Positions 26,437 to 35,437 of a DNA stretch of 64,000 bases are shown piece by piece. Each line of letters opens with the position of its first letter. The stretch's first letter is position 1. Position numbers and translations under genes: made by a program. The stretch is from Pseudomonas frederiksbergensis (GTDB taxonomy: Bacteria > Pseudomonadota > Gammaproteobacteria > Pseudomonadales > Pseudomonadaceae). The DNA lies in contig NZ_MOBP01000014.1 in NCBI RefSeq assembly GCF_003732665.1, forward strand, positions 204,605-268,604, in the 5' to 3' direction. The notes under the pieces are model-generated. The model was not told the DNA's origin. It saw nothing but the letters and a program-made list of their open reading frames with translations, and did no database searches.

Positions 26437-26524
26437 GTGGGAGCGGGCTTGCTCGCGAAGACGGCGCAACATTCACCTTTGATGTTGCCTGACACACCGG
26501 TTTCGCGAGCAAGCCCGCTCCCAC
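26437..26524. repeat. REP pair (BIME)
   Basis: A second palindrome of the same family lies 46 bp after the first, with a different centre (TTGATGTTGCCTGACACACC). The spacer between them holds no recognisable signal. Confidence 0.9.
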
Positions 26525-26555
26525 AGGGGATCTGGTTCAGACCTCAAATTTCGGG

Positions 26556-26592
26556 CAAAAAAAAGCCCCTGAATTTCAGGGGCTCTTTTTTA
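26556..26592. terminator. Bidirectional rho-independent terminator after mltD
   Basis: AGCCCCTGAA and TTCAGGGGCT form a stem around one extra T, with eight A on one side and a T run on the other. The mltD stop codon lies within the T run, so the hairpin begins directly after the gene. Confidence 0.93.
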
Positions 26593-28050
26593 GCGTGGCG
26601 AAGACACTGTCAGCATCTGCCCAGGCTTCAGCGCTTGGCCAACCCGTGGGTTCCAGCGCTTGAGGTGTTGCATTTCAACGTTGAAACGCTTGGCCACCAT
26701 GTACAGCGAGTCGCCTTGCTGGACCTTGTACTGAGTTTGCTGCGTTTTGCTGGTTGCCTTGCCGCTGGACTTGCTGTTCGACGCCACGACGGTGTTGACG
26801 CGTCCGCCACTGCGCTTGGCAGGTGTTTTGTCCTGCATGACCAGGGTCTGGCCGACCTTGAGGTTCTTGCCGGTCATCTTGTTCCAGCGCTGCAGATCCT
26901 TGACGTCGACCTTGTTGGCCTTGGCGATGGCGGCGAGGTTGTCGCCACGTTTCACCCGGTAGGCGCGCTTGAGTCTGGCGATTTCGTTGTCGTCGGCGCC
27001 TTCGAACACAGGCTTGAGCTGACGCGTACTGATCAGCTCCTCTGGGCGCATGGTCGACAGGCTGGCGGTCAGCAGTTGCGCCTTGGACGTCGGCACCAGC
27101 AAATGCTGGGGGCCGTCGATGGTGGTGCGCTGCTTGAAGGCCGGGTTGAGCTGGAACAGTTCGTCTTCGTCGATGTTGGCCACCGCGGCAACCTTGGACA
27201 GGTCCATGCGCTGGTTGATTTCGACGACCTGGAAGTACGGTTCGTTGGCGATCGGGTTGAGGTTCACGCCGTAGGCTTCCGGCGCCAGCACCACCTGCGA
27301 CAGGGCCAGCAACTTCGGCACGTAGGCCTGGGTTTCGGCCGGCAGCGGCAGGTTCCAATAGTCGGTCGGCAGGCCGAGCTTCTCGTTACGCTCGATGGCG
27401 CGACTGACCGTGCCTTCGCCAGCGTTATAAGCCGCGAGGGCCAGCAACCAGTCACCGTTGAACATGTCGTGCAGGCGGGTCAGGTAGTCCATGGCCGCGG
27501 TGGTCGAGGCGGTGATATCGCGACGGCCATCGTAGAAACGGGTCTGGCGCAGGTTGTAGTAACGCCCGGTGGAAGGGATGAATTGCCAGAGACCCACAGC
27601 GTCGGCCCGGGAATAGGCCATCGGGTTGTAGGCGCTTTCAATCACTGGCAGCAGCGCCAGTTCCAGCGGCATGTTGCGTTCTTCAAGGCGTTCGATGATG
27701 TAGTGGATGTACAGGCTGCCGCGTTCGCCGGCGTTTTCGAGGAAGGACGGGTTGCTGGCGAACCACAGTCGTTGCTGCTCGATACGCGGGTTGACGCCCA
27801 GGCCATCCTGCAACTGGAAGCCCTGGCGCATGCGCTCCCAGACGTCTTGCGGTACTTGCGGTGTCGGTTTTTCGCTGAGCCAGATGGGTTTTTGCTTGGC
27901 TCGCGCGGCGATATTCGGAGTGTGTGTCGCTTCGGTTTGCGGCACATGGCTGGAACAGCCCGCCAATGTGGCGGACACAGCCACCGCGATGGCTTGAGCC
28001 AAGCGGGTCAATGCGTCTGAATTGATGGCTTTACGAATAGGTGACGACAT
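26590..28050 (-). CDS. mltD: Membrane-bound lytic murein transglycosylase D
   Basis: This 486-residue lipoprotein cleaves peptidoglycan glycan strands. A lipobox (LAGC, near residue 35) follows a hydrophobic leader. The SLT domain contains the catalytic Glu in LPVIESAYNP and supporting motifs GLWQFIPSTGRYY and ALAAYNAGEGTV. Two clear C-terminal LysM domains (YRVKRGDNLAAIAKAN and YKVQQGDSLYMVAKRF) bind glycan, and a weaker one (ISTRQLKPVFEG region and before) may precede them. ATG 28050 is chosen over the TTG at 28074. It is followed by its own terminator and divergent from nothing; gloB lies upstream on the same strand. Confidence 0.95.
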   Translation of the reverse strand: MSSPIRKAINSDALTRLAQAIAVAVSATLAGCSSHVPQTEATHTPNIAARAKQKPIWLSEKPTPQVPQDVWERMRQGFQLQDGLGVNPRIEQQRLWFASNPSFLENAGERGSLYIHYIIERLEERNMPLELALLPVIESAYNPMAYSRADAVGLWQFIPSTGRYYNLRQTRFYDGRRDITASTTAAMDYLTRLHDMFNGDWLLALAAYNAGEGTVSRAIERNEKLGLPTDYWNLPLPAETQAYVPKLLALSQVVLAPEAYGVNLNPIANEPYFQVVEINQRMDLSKVAAVANIDEDELFQLNPAFKQRTTIDGPQHLLVPTSKAQLLTASLSTMRPEELISTRQLKPVFEGADDNEIARLKRAYRVKRGDNLAAIAKANKVDVKDLQRWNKMTGKNLKVGQTLVMQDKTPAKRSGGRVNTVVASNSKSSGKATSKTQQTQYKVQQGDSLYMVAKRFNVEMQHLKRWNPRVGQALKPGQMLTVSSPR

Positions 28051-28149
28051 TGGCTGGAAGTGAGTTCCGGGCAAAAATGTCGGGCGATTCTAGAAAGCGT
28101 ACCCCCTGCGGTCAACCATTCAGAATTTTTGTACCAATAGGTAGCCTGC

Positions 28150-28917
28150 TTAGAACTTATCTTTCCAAGCCCGCAAGGCAGCAAAAACCGCACTCGGACC
28201 CAGGTTTCGGGTTCCATTCCGTTCGTCCACTTTTTCTTTAACGGATGTTTCATGGACACGCAAAAAAGGGTTGGTGAGCTTTTCAAGCGCCAAGGTAGAG
28301 GGCAGCGTCATGATTGCGGCTGCGCGTTGCGCGGTGACTTTTTCCAGACGTTCGGCGGTGTCCGGGTTGTTCGGTTCCACCGCAATGGCGAATTTCAGGT
28401 TGCTCAGGGTGTACTCGTGGGTGCAATAGACCAACGTATCCTCGGGCAACGAGGCCAGGCGCGTCAGCGAGGTGTGCATTTGCTCCGGCGTGCCTTCGAA
28501 CAACCGGCCGCAACCGGCGGCGAACAGGGTGTCGCCGCAGAACAGCAGGCCATGGTGATAGAAAGCGATATGCCCCAGTGTGTGCCCGGGCACGGCGTAC
28601 ACCTCGAACTCCCAGCCCAGCACGTTGATGCGGTCGTTGTCCTTGAGCGCCACGTCCCGGGCCGGAATGTTTTCGCTGGCCGGGCCGTAGACTTTGGCGT
28701 CCGTGGCGTTTTTCAGCTGCTCGACGCCGCCGACATGGTCATGATGATGGTGAGTGATCAGAATATCGCTGAGCACCCAGCCCGGATGGGCCGCCAGCCA
28801 GGCCTGGACCGGCGCGGCGTCGCCCGGATCGACCACGGCGCAACGTTGGGTGCGGTGGTCCTGTAACAACCAGATGTAGTTGTCGGTGAAGGCGGGCAGG
28901 GCACTGATCTGTATCAT
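28150..28917 (-). CDS. gloB: Hydroxyacylglutathione hydrolase (glyoxalase II)
   Basis: This 255-residue metallo-beta-lactamase-fold enzyme converts S-lactoylglutathione to lactate and glutathione, completing methylglyoxal detoxification. The metal motif THHHHDHVGG is near residue 53, with further ligands in VPGHTLGHI, FCGDTLFAAGCGRLFEG and CTHEYT. The N-terminus IQISALPAFTDNYIW is typical, so ATG 28917 is used rather than the longer frame to 29028. It is divergent from the methyltransferase gene with 65 bp between. Confidence 0.96.
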   Translation of the reverse strand: MIQISALPAFTDNYIWLLQDHRTQRCAVVDPGDAAPVQAWLAAHPGWVLSDILITHHHHDHVGGVEQLKNATDAKVYGPASENIPARDVALKDNDRINVLGWEFEVYAVPGHTLGHIAFYHHGLLFCGDTLFAAGCGRLFEGTPEQMHTSLTRLASLPEDTLVYCTHEYTLSNLKFAIAVEPNNPDTAERLEKVTAQRAAAIMTLPSTLALEKLTNPFLRVHETSVKEKVDERNGTRNLGPSAVFAALRAWKDKF

Positions 28918-28982
28918 CGTCGGATTCGCCAAGCGGAAAACAATGGCGCATCTTAGAACTTCCTGGCGCTTTGGAGAATGCA

Positions 28983-29741
28983 ATGACCGATAAAGCGTTC
29001 GCTCAGGCCGATCCTGAGTGGCTGACATTGATCAGCGCTGCCCGTGAATGGCTGGCCGGCCCCATCGGGCAATTTCTGCTGGACGAAGAACGGCGCATGC
29101 TCGAAGACGAGTTGGGCCGGTTCTTTGGCGGCTATCTGGTGCATTATGGGCCGTCGGCTGAAACCCCGCCGTCGGCGCCGCAAGTGCAACGCAACGTGCG
29201 ACTCGGCGCGCCGCTGCCTGGGGTCGAGATCGTCTGCGAAGAACAGGCCTGGCCCTTGAGCGAGCACGCCGCTGACGTGGTGGTGTTGCAGCATGGTCTG
29301 GATTTCTGCCTGTCGCCCCACGGTTTGCTGCGCGAAGCGGCGAGCAGCGTGCGGCCCGGCGGCCATTTGCTGATCATCGGCATCAATCCCTGGAGCACCT
29401 GGGGCCTGCGCCATGTGTTCGCCCATGACGCCATGCGCAAGGCCCGCTGCATTTCGCCGTCCCGGGTCGGCGACTGGCTGAACCTGCTGGGCTTCGCGCT
29501 GGAGAAACGCCGCTTCGGGTGCTATCGTCCGCCGCTTGCGTCGCCCAAATGGCAGGCCCGTCTGGCAGGCTGGGAGCGCAAGGCCGGTGACTGGCAACTG
29601 TCGGGCGGCGGCTTCTATTTATTAGTGGCGCGCAAGATTGCAGTCGGGCTGCGACCCGTGCGTCAGGCCCGGCGCGAGCCCATGGGCAAGCTGATTCCGT
29701 TGCCGATGGCCAAGGTCAATCGTCGCCATATCGAGCCGTAA
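28983..29741 (+). CDS. SAM-dependent methyltransferase-like protein
   Basis: This 252-residue protein has the class I methyltransferase outline: LPLSEHAADVVVLQHGLDF at about residues 85-105, then VRPGGHLLIIGINPWSTWGLRHVF. The glycine-rich SAM loop expected near the N-terminus is poorly preserved, so activity is not certain. GGAG lies 6 bases before ATG 28983. In Pseudomonas this gene is regularly found between gloB and rnhA, as here. The substrate is unknown. Confidence 0.8.
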   Translation: MTDKAFAQADPEWLTLISAAREWLAGPIGQFLLDEERRMLEDELGRFFGGYLVHYGPSAETPPSAPQVQRNVRLGAPLPGVEIVCEEQAWPLSEHAADVVVLQHGLDFCLSPHGLLREAASSVRPGGHLLIIGINPWSTWGLRHVFAHDAMRKARCISPSRVGDWLNLLGFALEKRRFGCYRPPLASPKWQARLAGWERKAGDWQLSGGGFYLLVARKIAVGLRPVRQARREPMGKLIPLPMAKVNRRHIEP

Positions 29742-29833
29742 ACACTCTTTATTTTCCCGGCCGGATCACCCCCGGCCTCGGGCATCGTCGATCCTGTATC
29801 GGCGAGCCACCGCATTTTTCTGGATAGATTGGC

Positions 29834-30286
29834 ATGAGCGATAGCGTAGAACTGTTCACTGATGGCGCCTGCAAAGGCAACCCCGGCCCCGGCGGCTGGG
29901 GCGCACTGCTGGTGTGCAAGGGCGTCGAGAAGGAGCTGTGGGGTGGCGAAGCCAACACCACCAACAACCGCATGGAACTGATGGGCGCGATCAAAGGCCT
30001 GGAAGAACTCAAGCGCTCCTGCGATGTGTTGCTGGTGACCGACTCCCAGTACGTGATGAAGGGCATCAACGAGTGGATGGCCAACTGGAAAAAACGCGGC
30101 TGGAAAACCGCGGCGAAAGAGCCGGTCAAAAATGCAGACCTGTGGAAACTGCTGGATGAGCAGGTCAACCGCCACAACGTCACCTGGAAATGGGTGCGCG
30201 GGCACATTGGTCACCATGGCAACGAACGGGCTGACCAGTTGGCTAACCGTGGCGTCGATGAAGTGCGCGGGTACAAGCAGGATTGA
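29834..30286 (+). CDS. rnhA: Ribonuclease HI
   Basis: This 150-residue enzyme removes RNA from RNA-DNA hybrids during replication and repair. The active-site residues are visible: Asp in LFTDGACKGNPGPGGWG, Glu in NRMELMGAI, Asp in VTDSQYV, and the C-terminal GHHGNERAD with the fourth acidic residue. Length is standard. It is followed after REP sequences by dnaQ, the order known in many proteobacteria. Confidence 0.97.
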   Translation: MSDSVELFTDGACKGNPGPGGWGALLVCKGVEKELWGGEANTTNNRMELMGAIKGLEELKRSCDVLLVTDSQYVMKGINEWMANWKKRGWKTAAKEPVKNADLWKLLDEQVNRHNVTWKWVRGHIGHHGNERADQLANRGVDEVRGYKQD

Positions 30287-30300
30287 TCGGCGGCGCTGCC

Positions 30301-30365
30301 TTCGCGAGCAAGCCCGCTCCCACATTTGAAATGCATTCCCCTGTGGGAGCGGGCTTGCTCGCGAA
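30301..30365. repeat. Tail-to-tail REP unit, exact inverted copy of 37938-38002
   Basis: TTCGCGAGCAAGCCCGCTCC leads into a CACATTTGAAATGCATTCCC linker and the complementary arm. All 65 bp equal the reverse complement of 37938-38002. Arm order is the opposite of the other BIMEs in the window. Confidence 0.9.
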
Positions 30366-30390
30366 GAACGATGATGCGGTGGGCCTGAAA

Positions 30391-30470
30391 GACCGCGTCG
30401 TCTGTTTCGCGAGCAAGCTTTGCTCCTACGGACCGCGTCGCCTGTTTCGCGAGCAAGCTTTGTTCCTACA
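30391..30470. repeat. 40-bp tandem duplication containing a half REP
   Basis: 30391-30430 and 30431-30470 are two adjacent copies starting GACCGCGTCG and ending in TTTCGCGAGCAAGCTTTG plus TTCCTAC or CTCCTAC. They differ at three positions. They lie 68 bp upstream of dnaQ and could carry or disturb its promoter. Confidence 0.85.
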
Positions 30471-30537
30471 GTCGGACGCGGCGAGCATGTTAAGATCGCC
30501 GCTTTTGCACGATTGACCCGTTGAGAGCTGAGCACTG

Positions 30538-31296
30538 ATGGCCACCAGATCCGTTGTACTCGATACCGAAACCACCGGCATGCCGGTGACCGACGGCCAC
30601 CGGATTATCGAAATCGGTTGTGTCGAGTTGATTGGTCGGCGCCTCACGGGCCGGCATTTTCACGTTTACCTGCAACCGGACCGCGAGAGTGATGAGGGCG
30701 CCATTGGTGTCCACGGCATCACCAACGAATTCCTGGTGGGCAAGCCGCGTTTCGCCGAAGTAGCTGATGAGTTCTTCGAGTTCATCAAGGGTGCGCAACT
30801 GATCATCCATAACGCGGCGTTCGACGTTGGCTTCATCAACAACGAATTTGCGCTGATGGGCCAGCACGATCGCGCTGACATCACGCAGCACTGCTCGATC
30901 CTCGACACCCTGATGATGGCCCGGGAACGCCACCCGGGGCAGCGCAACAGCCTCGACGCCTTGTGCAAACGTTATGGCGTCGATAACTCCGGCCGTGAAC
31001 TCCACGGCGCCTTGCTCGACTCCGAGATCCTTGCCGACGTTTACCTGACCATGACCGGCGGCCAGACCAGCCTGTCCCTGGCGGGCAATGCGTCTGACGG
31101 CAACGGTTCGGGCGAGGGCGCGGACAACTCCGCCACCGAAATCCGTCGCTTGCCGGCCGATCGCAAGCCGACCCGGATCATCCGCGCCAGTGAAGATGAC
31201 CTGGCACAACACATCGCACGCCTGGAGGCGGTGGCCAAATCCGCCGGGGCGCCGTCGTTGTGGCAGCAGTTGGTCGAAGCAAAAGCACAAGCCTGA
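30538..31296 (+). CDS. dnaQ: DNA polymerase III epsilon subunit (proofreading exonuclease)
   Basis: This 252-residue DEDDh exonuclease corrects replication errors. Exo I is VLDTETTG near residue 9, Exo II is HNAAFDVGFI near residue 97, and Exo III is HGALLDSEILADVYL near residue 161. The C-terminal tail after a Gly/Ser-rich linker (NASDGNGSGEGADNS) should bind the polymerase alpha subunit. It follows rnhA in the same direction. Confidence 0.96.
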   Translation: MATRSVVLDTETTGMPVTDGHRIIEIGCVELIGRRLTGRHFHVYLQPDRESDEGAIGVHGITNEFLVGKPRFAEVADEFFEFIKGAQLIIHNAAFDVGFINNEFALMGQHDRADITQHCSILDTLMMARERHPGQRNSLDALCKRYGVDNSGRELHGALLDSEILADVYLTMTGGQTSLSLAGNASDGNGSGEGADNSATEIRRLPADRKPTRIIRASEDDLAQHIARLEAVAKSAGAPSLWQQLVEAKAQA

Positions 31297-31311
31297 GGCT
31301 TGCGAGACCTT

Positions 31312-31433
31312 TGTGGCGAGGGAGCTTGCTCCCGCTCGGCTGCGCAGCAGTCGTAAACCTTGCGAGTGCGGTATATCTGGAACAATGCAGGGGGCCGCTT
31401 CGCGCCCCAGCGGGAGCAAGCTCCCTCGCCACA
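31312..31433. repeat. Long palindromic element, GTGGCGAGGGAGC family
   Basis: Arms TGTGGCGAGGGAGCTTGCTC and GAGCAAGCTCCCTCGCCACA enclose about 80 bp containing GCGCAGCAGTCGTAAACC and a small GC hairpin. The same architecture and core words recur at 56135-56265. It accounts for most of the 302-bp gap 31297-31598; I see nothing else there. Confidence 0.85.
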
Positions 31434-31598
31434 GGTCATCACCAAGCCACAACTCATCATTCAGGCTGAGATTGCTGGCCACATGATGGTGCGCCCACTG
31501 ACCCGCTTCAGGGTATCCGCACTCGCCACATCCGCCGCAACCCTCTACCCTGAGGTAATTGGCAGGCCACGGTCTGCCGCCTCAGGACACTGAGCCCC

Positions 31599-33854
31599 AT
31601 GTATAAAGATTTGAAATTCCCGGTCTTGATCGTTCACCGCGACATCAAGGCAGACACGGTTGCCGGCGACCGCGTGCGTGGCATCGCCCGGGAGCTGGAG
31701 CAGGAAGGTTTCAGCATTCTCAGTGCGGTGGATTACTCCGAAGGGCGCCTGGTCGCCTCGACCCATCACGGCCTCTCGTGCATGTTGATCGCCGCTGAAG
31801 ACGCCAACACCAACGCTCATTTGTTACACAATATGGCTGAATTGATCGGTTTGGCCCGAGTGCGCGCACCGGACTTGCCGATTTTCGCCCTGGGCGAGCA
31901 GGTGACCCTGGAAAACGCTCCGGCCGACGCCATGGCCGAGCTCAATCAGTTACGCGGCATTCTCTATCTGTTCGAAGACACCGTGCCGTTCCTCGCCCGC
32001 CAGGTTGCACGGGCGGCGCGCAAGTATCTGGATGGTCTGCTACCGCCGTTTTTCAAGGCGCTGGTGCAACACACCGCCGATTCCAACTATTCCTGGCACA
32101 CCCCCGGCCATGGCGGTGGCGTGGCCTATCACAAGAGTCCGGTGGGGCAGGCGTTCCACCAGTTCTTCGGGGAAAACACCCTGCGTTCGGATTTGTCGGT
32201 GTCGGTCCCCGAGCTTGGCTCGCTGCTCGACCACACCGGCCCCCTGGCCGAAGCCGAGGCCCGGGCGGCGCGCAATTTCGGCGCCGATCACACCTTTTTC
32301 GTGATCAATGGCACCTCCACGGCGAACAAGATCGTCTGGCATTCGATGGTTGCCCGGGATGACCTGGTGCTGGTGGATCGCAACTGCCACAAGTCGGTGC
32401 TGCATTCGATCATCATGACCGGCGCCATCCCGCTCTACCTGTGCCCGGAGCGCAATGAACTCGGGATCATCGGCCCGATCCCGCTGAGCGAATTCAGCCG
32501 CGAATCGATCCAGGCCAAGATCGACGCCAGCCCGTTGACCAAGGGCCGAGCGCCGAAGGTCAAGTTGGCGGTGGTGACCAACTCGACTTATGACGGCCTT
32601 TGCTACAACGCCGAGCTGATCAAGCAGCAGCTCGGCAACAGCGTCGAGGTCTTGCACTTCGACGAGGCCTGGTACGCCTACGCGGCGTTTCACGAGTTCT
32701 TCGCCGGGCGTTATGGCATGGGCACCTCCCGCAGCGACGACAGCCCGCTGGTGTTCACCACGCATTCCACGCACAAACTGCTGGCGGCGTTCAGCCAGGC
32801 TTCGATGATCCATGTGCAGGACGGCGGGGCGCGACAACTGGATCGCGACCGCTTCAACGAAGCGTTCATGATGCACATCTCCACCTCGCCGCAATACAGC
32901 ATCATCGCCTCGCTGGACGTGGCGTCGGCCATGATGGAAGGCCCGGCGGGACGTTCGCTGTTGCAAGAGATGTTCGACGAAGCCCTGAGTTTTCGCCGGG
33001 CCCTGGCCAATCTGCGCCAGCACATCGCGGCGGATGACTGGTGGTTCTCCATCTGGCAACCGCCGTCGGTGGAAGGCATCACTCAGGTCATTACCGAAGA
33101 CTGGCTGCTGCAACCGGATGCCGATTGGCACGGCTTTGGCGGCGTGACCAATGACTACGTGCTGCTCGACCCGATCAAGGTCACGCTGGTGATGCCGGGC
33201 TTGACCGCCGGTGGCGCGCTCAGCGAACGCGGGATTCCAGCGGCAGTGGTCAGCAAATTCCTCTGGGAGCGAGGGTTGGTGGTCGAGAAGACCGGGCTGT
33301 ATTCGTTCCTGGTGCTGTTCTCCATGGGCATCACCAAGGGCAAGTGGAGCACGCTGCTCACCGAATTGCTGGAGTTCAAGCGCAGCTACGACGCCAACGT
33401 CAGCCTGAATGCCTGCCTGCCGTGTGTCGCCCAGGAGAACCCTGCGCGTTATCAGGGCATGGGCCTGCGGGATCTGTGCGACCAACTGCACGCCTGCTAC
33501 CGCAGCAACGCCACGGCCAAGCACCTCAAGCGCATGTACACCGTGCTGCCGGAAATCGCCATGAAACCCGCCGACGCCTATGATTATCTGGTGCGCGGTG
33601 AGGTGGAGGCGGTGTCGATCGATGCCCTGGATGGGCGAATCGCCGCCGTGATGCTGGTGCCGTACCCGCCAGGAATTCCGTTGATCATGCCCGGTGAACG
33701 CTTCACCGAGTCGACCCGTTCGATCAATGATTACCTGGCATTCGCCCGTACCTTCGACAGCAGCTTCCCGGGATTTGTCGCCGATGTGCACGGATTGCAA
33801 CACGAAGACGAGGGCAATGGGCGGCACTACACCGTCGATTGCATCAAGGAATGA
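31599..33854 (+). CDS. ldcA: Lysine/ornithine/arginine decarboxylase (LdcA type)
   Basis: This 751-residue fold-I PLP decarboxylase of the Orn/Lys/Arg family removes CO2 from a basic amino acid to give a polyamine such as cadaverine. The N-terminal wing domain (about residues 1-140) leads to the PLP core. The core has SWHTPGHGGGVAYHKSPVG, INGTSTANKIVWHSM, the aspartate loop FDEAWYAYAAF and the cofactor lysine in HSTHKLLAAFSQASMIH (about Lys393). The position after dnaQ matches the lysine-specific ldcA of P. aeruginosa as I recall it. Substrate preference is inferred from that. Confidence 0.88.
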   Translation: MYKDLKFPVLIVHRDIKADTVAGDRVRGIARELEQEGFSILSAVDYSEGRLVASTHHGLSCMLIAAEDANTNAHLLHNMAELIGLARVRAPDLPIFALGEQVTLENAPADAMAELNQLRGILYLFEDTVPFLARQVARAARKYLDGLLPPFFKALVQHTADSNYSWHTPGHGGGVAYHKSPVGQAFHQFFGENTLRSDLSVSVPELGSLLDHTGPLAEAEARAARNFGADHTFFVINGTSTANKIVWHSMVARDDLVLVDRNCHKSVLHSIIMTGAIPLYLCPERNELGIIGPIPLSEFSRESIQAKIDASPLTKGRAPKVKLAVVTNSTYDGLCYNAELIKQQLGNSVEVLHFDEAWYAYAAFHEFFAGRYGMGTSRSDDSPLVFTTHSTHKLLAAFSQASMIHVQDGGARQLDRDRFNEAFMMHISTSPQYSIIASLDVASAMMEGPAGRSLLQEMFDEALSFRRALANLRQHIAADDWWFSIWQPPSVEGITQVITEDWLLQPDADWHGFGGVTNDYVLLDPIKVTLVMPGLTAGGALSERGIPAAVVSKFLWERGLVVEKTGLYSFLVLFSMGITKGKWSTLLTELLEFKRSYDANVSLNACLPCVAQENPARYQGMGLRDLCDQLHACYRSNATAKHLKRMYTVLPEIAMKPADAYDYLVRGEVEAVSIDALDGRIAAVMLVPYPPGIPLIMPGERFTESTRSINDYLAFARTFDSSFPGFVADVHGLQHEDEGNGRHYTVDCIKE

Positions 33855-33868
33855 GGACCTTTCCCAGC

Positions 33869-34483
33869 ATGCAACCGGTCATGAATCCGAAATACCCAGG
33901 GCTGTCGGTGCGGGTTGCCGACGATGGTTTTGCGGCCTACATCTGGGGCAGCGATTTCAGTTTTGAAGTCGCCGCCTACGGTGCCGCGCAAATTGGCAAG
34001 CCGGTGGCGCAGTGGCCGGTGACGCCGATCACCCCGTATCGAAAGTGCTACGGCATCGATCCGGAAGAATTCAGCAGTTTCCGCGATGCCGCCGACAGCG
34101 CGATTTTCATGGCGTACCTGGATGACGAACCGGTGGGTCATCTGGTGATCAGCACCAACTGGAACGGCTTCGCGCATATCGACGAACTGGCGGTGCATGC
34201 CCCGGCCCGGCGGCATGGCGTGGCCAAGTCGTTGCTGGATGTGGCGCAGTTCTGGAGCCGCAAGAAAAAACTGCCGGGCATCATGCTCGAAACCCAGAAC
34301 AACAACCTCGGCGCCTGCCGGCTCTATGAACGCTGTGGCTATGTGATTGGTGGGATCGATCACCTGCGCTATCGCGGCATCGACCCGAACACGGCTGAAG
34401 TGGCGTTGTTCTGGTATCGATTGTTCGATAATCCGCTGGAAAGCCCGGTCAGTTCGCCAGCATCGCCACGGCTTGTTCCGTGA
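33869..34483 (+). CDS. GNAT family N-acetyltransferase
   Basis: This 204-residue acetyl-CoA-dependent acetyltransferase has strand beta4 and the P-loop at FAHIDELAVHAPARRHGVAKSLLD (about residues 110-133). A C-terminal NNLGACRLYERCGYVIGG completes the fold. ATG 33869 has GAGGA 11 bases upstream and lies 14 bp after the decarboxylase stop, so both are probably co-transcribed. It may acetylate a product of the decarboxylase, but this is only suggested by position. Its last 35 bp overlap the convergent LysR gene. Confidence 0.83.
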   Translation: MQPVMNPKYPGLSVRVADDGFAAYIWGSDFSFEVAAYGAAQIGKPVAQWPVTPITPYRKCYGIDPEEFSSFRDAADSAIFMAYLDDEPVGHLVISTNWNGFAHIDELAVHAPARRHGVAKSLLDVAQFWSRKKKLPGIMLETQNNNLGACRLYERCGYVIGGIDHLRYRGIDPNTAEVALFWYRLFDNPLESPVSSPASPRLVP

Positions 34484-35342
34484 TGATCGCCAACAAGGCC
34501 TGAACGGCGGGCGAGGGCTCGGCGTTCTTCAGGGTCAGGGCGTAGAGGCTGATCGGCACCGCCGGGGCCAATGGGCAGGCATCCAGTCCGGAGGACTTGG
34601 CGCCGAGGGCGGTGAACGGGTCGACGATGGCCAGGCCTTCGCCGGCCTCGACCATGCTGCGCATCATCTGATGAGTCTGCACCCGGGTCTGGATCACCAG
34701 GGTCGGGCGCAGCGCTTGCAGCTTGATTTCCAGCGCCGGGCTCAGCGGGTCGTGCCCATCGAGGCCAACCATCGCCTGGCCCGCCAGGTCCTGCACCGAC
34801 ACATATTTCTGCTTGGGTTGCAGCCAGCCGTGGGGCGCCAGCAACTGCAGTTTGCCCTGGGCAATCACCTGGCAATCGATATCGGCGTGATCGGGGTCGT
34901 GCAGGCTCAGGCCCAGATCGCTTTCGCGCAGCAACAGGCTGCGGACGATCTCGCGGGTGGGTTGGCTGAGGAGGGTGCACGGCGCATCGGGGAAACGTCG
35001 GCGCAGGGCCGCGATGCTGTGGGGCAATAATTGTTGGGCCAGCGGCGGGGTGCCGATGACGCGCAGGGGCGGCGCGAGGTATTGCTTGAGGCTGTTGGCC
35101 AGGCGCTGCACCGGCTCAAGGGCTTCATAGACGTGGGCGATTTCGACCTGTAACTCCCGCGCCTCGCGCGTGGCCTGCAAGCGACCGCGCACGCTGGAAA
35201 ACAGCATGAAGCCCAACTGACCCTCGGCGTCGCGCAAAATCCCTTCGACCTCGGCCACCGGCAATTGCAGCCATTCGGCCGCAGTGCCCAGGTGACCGGT
35301 CTGCAACAGTGCCTGGATCACTTCGATATGACGTAAACGCAT
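34449..35342 (-). CDS. LysR family transcriptional regulator
   Basis: This 297-residue protein has a LysR-type winged helix at residues 1-60 (MRLRHIEVIQALLQTGHLGTAAEWLQLPVAEVEGILRDAEGQLGFMLF) and a ligand domain that starts near residue 90 (PPLRVIGTPPLAQQLLP). The helix is somewhat divergent from the consensus. It converges on the GNAT gene with a 35-bp overlap. No obvious target is divergent to it. Confidence 0.85.
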   Translation of the reverse strand: MRLRHIEVIQALLQTGHLGTAAEWLQLPVAEVEGILRDAEGQLGFMLFSSVRGRLQATREARELQVEIAHVYEALEPVQRLANSLKQYLAPPLRVIGTPPLAQQLLPHSIAALRRRFPDAPCTLLSQPTREIVRSLLLRESDLGLSLHDPDHADIDCQVIAQGKLQLLAPHGWLQPKQKYVSVQDLAGQAMVGLDGHDPLSPALEIKLQALRPTLVIQTRVQTHQMMRSMVEAGEGLAIVDPFTALGAKSSGLDACPLAPAVPISLYALTLKNAEPSPAVQALLAIITEQAVAMLAN

Positions 35343-35416
35343 GCGTGAAGTCCATGTTCAGCAGGTGAGGGAGTCAGTGGCTGAATCCTAACTCAAGTGC
35401 GCGCATATGACTTCTG

Positions 35417-35437
35417 CTCATAACACAAGGTTATGAG
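35417..35437. other. Hairpin overlapping the stop codon of the 86-residue gene
   Basis: CTCATAAC and GTTATGAG pair perfectly around ACAAG. The stop codon of the minus-strand gene (35431-35433) is inside the right arm. No T run follows, so it is not a standard terminator; it may protect or pair the mRNA end. Confidence 0.45.

Noticed and set aside
26253..26524. Short frames repeating GAGLLAK and RASPLPQ
   Set aside because: These are REP sequences read as protein; the same peptides appear at most REPs in the window.
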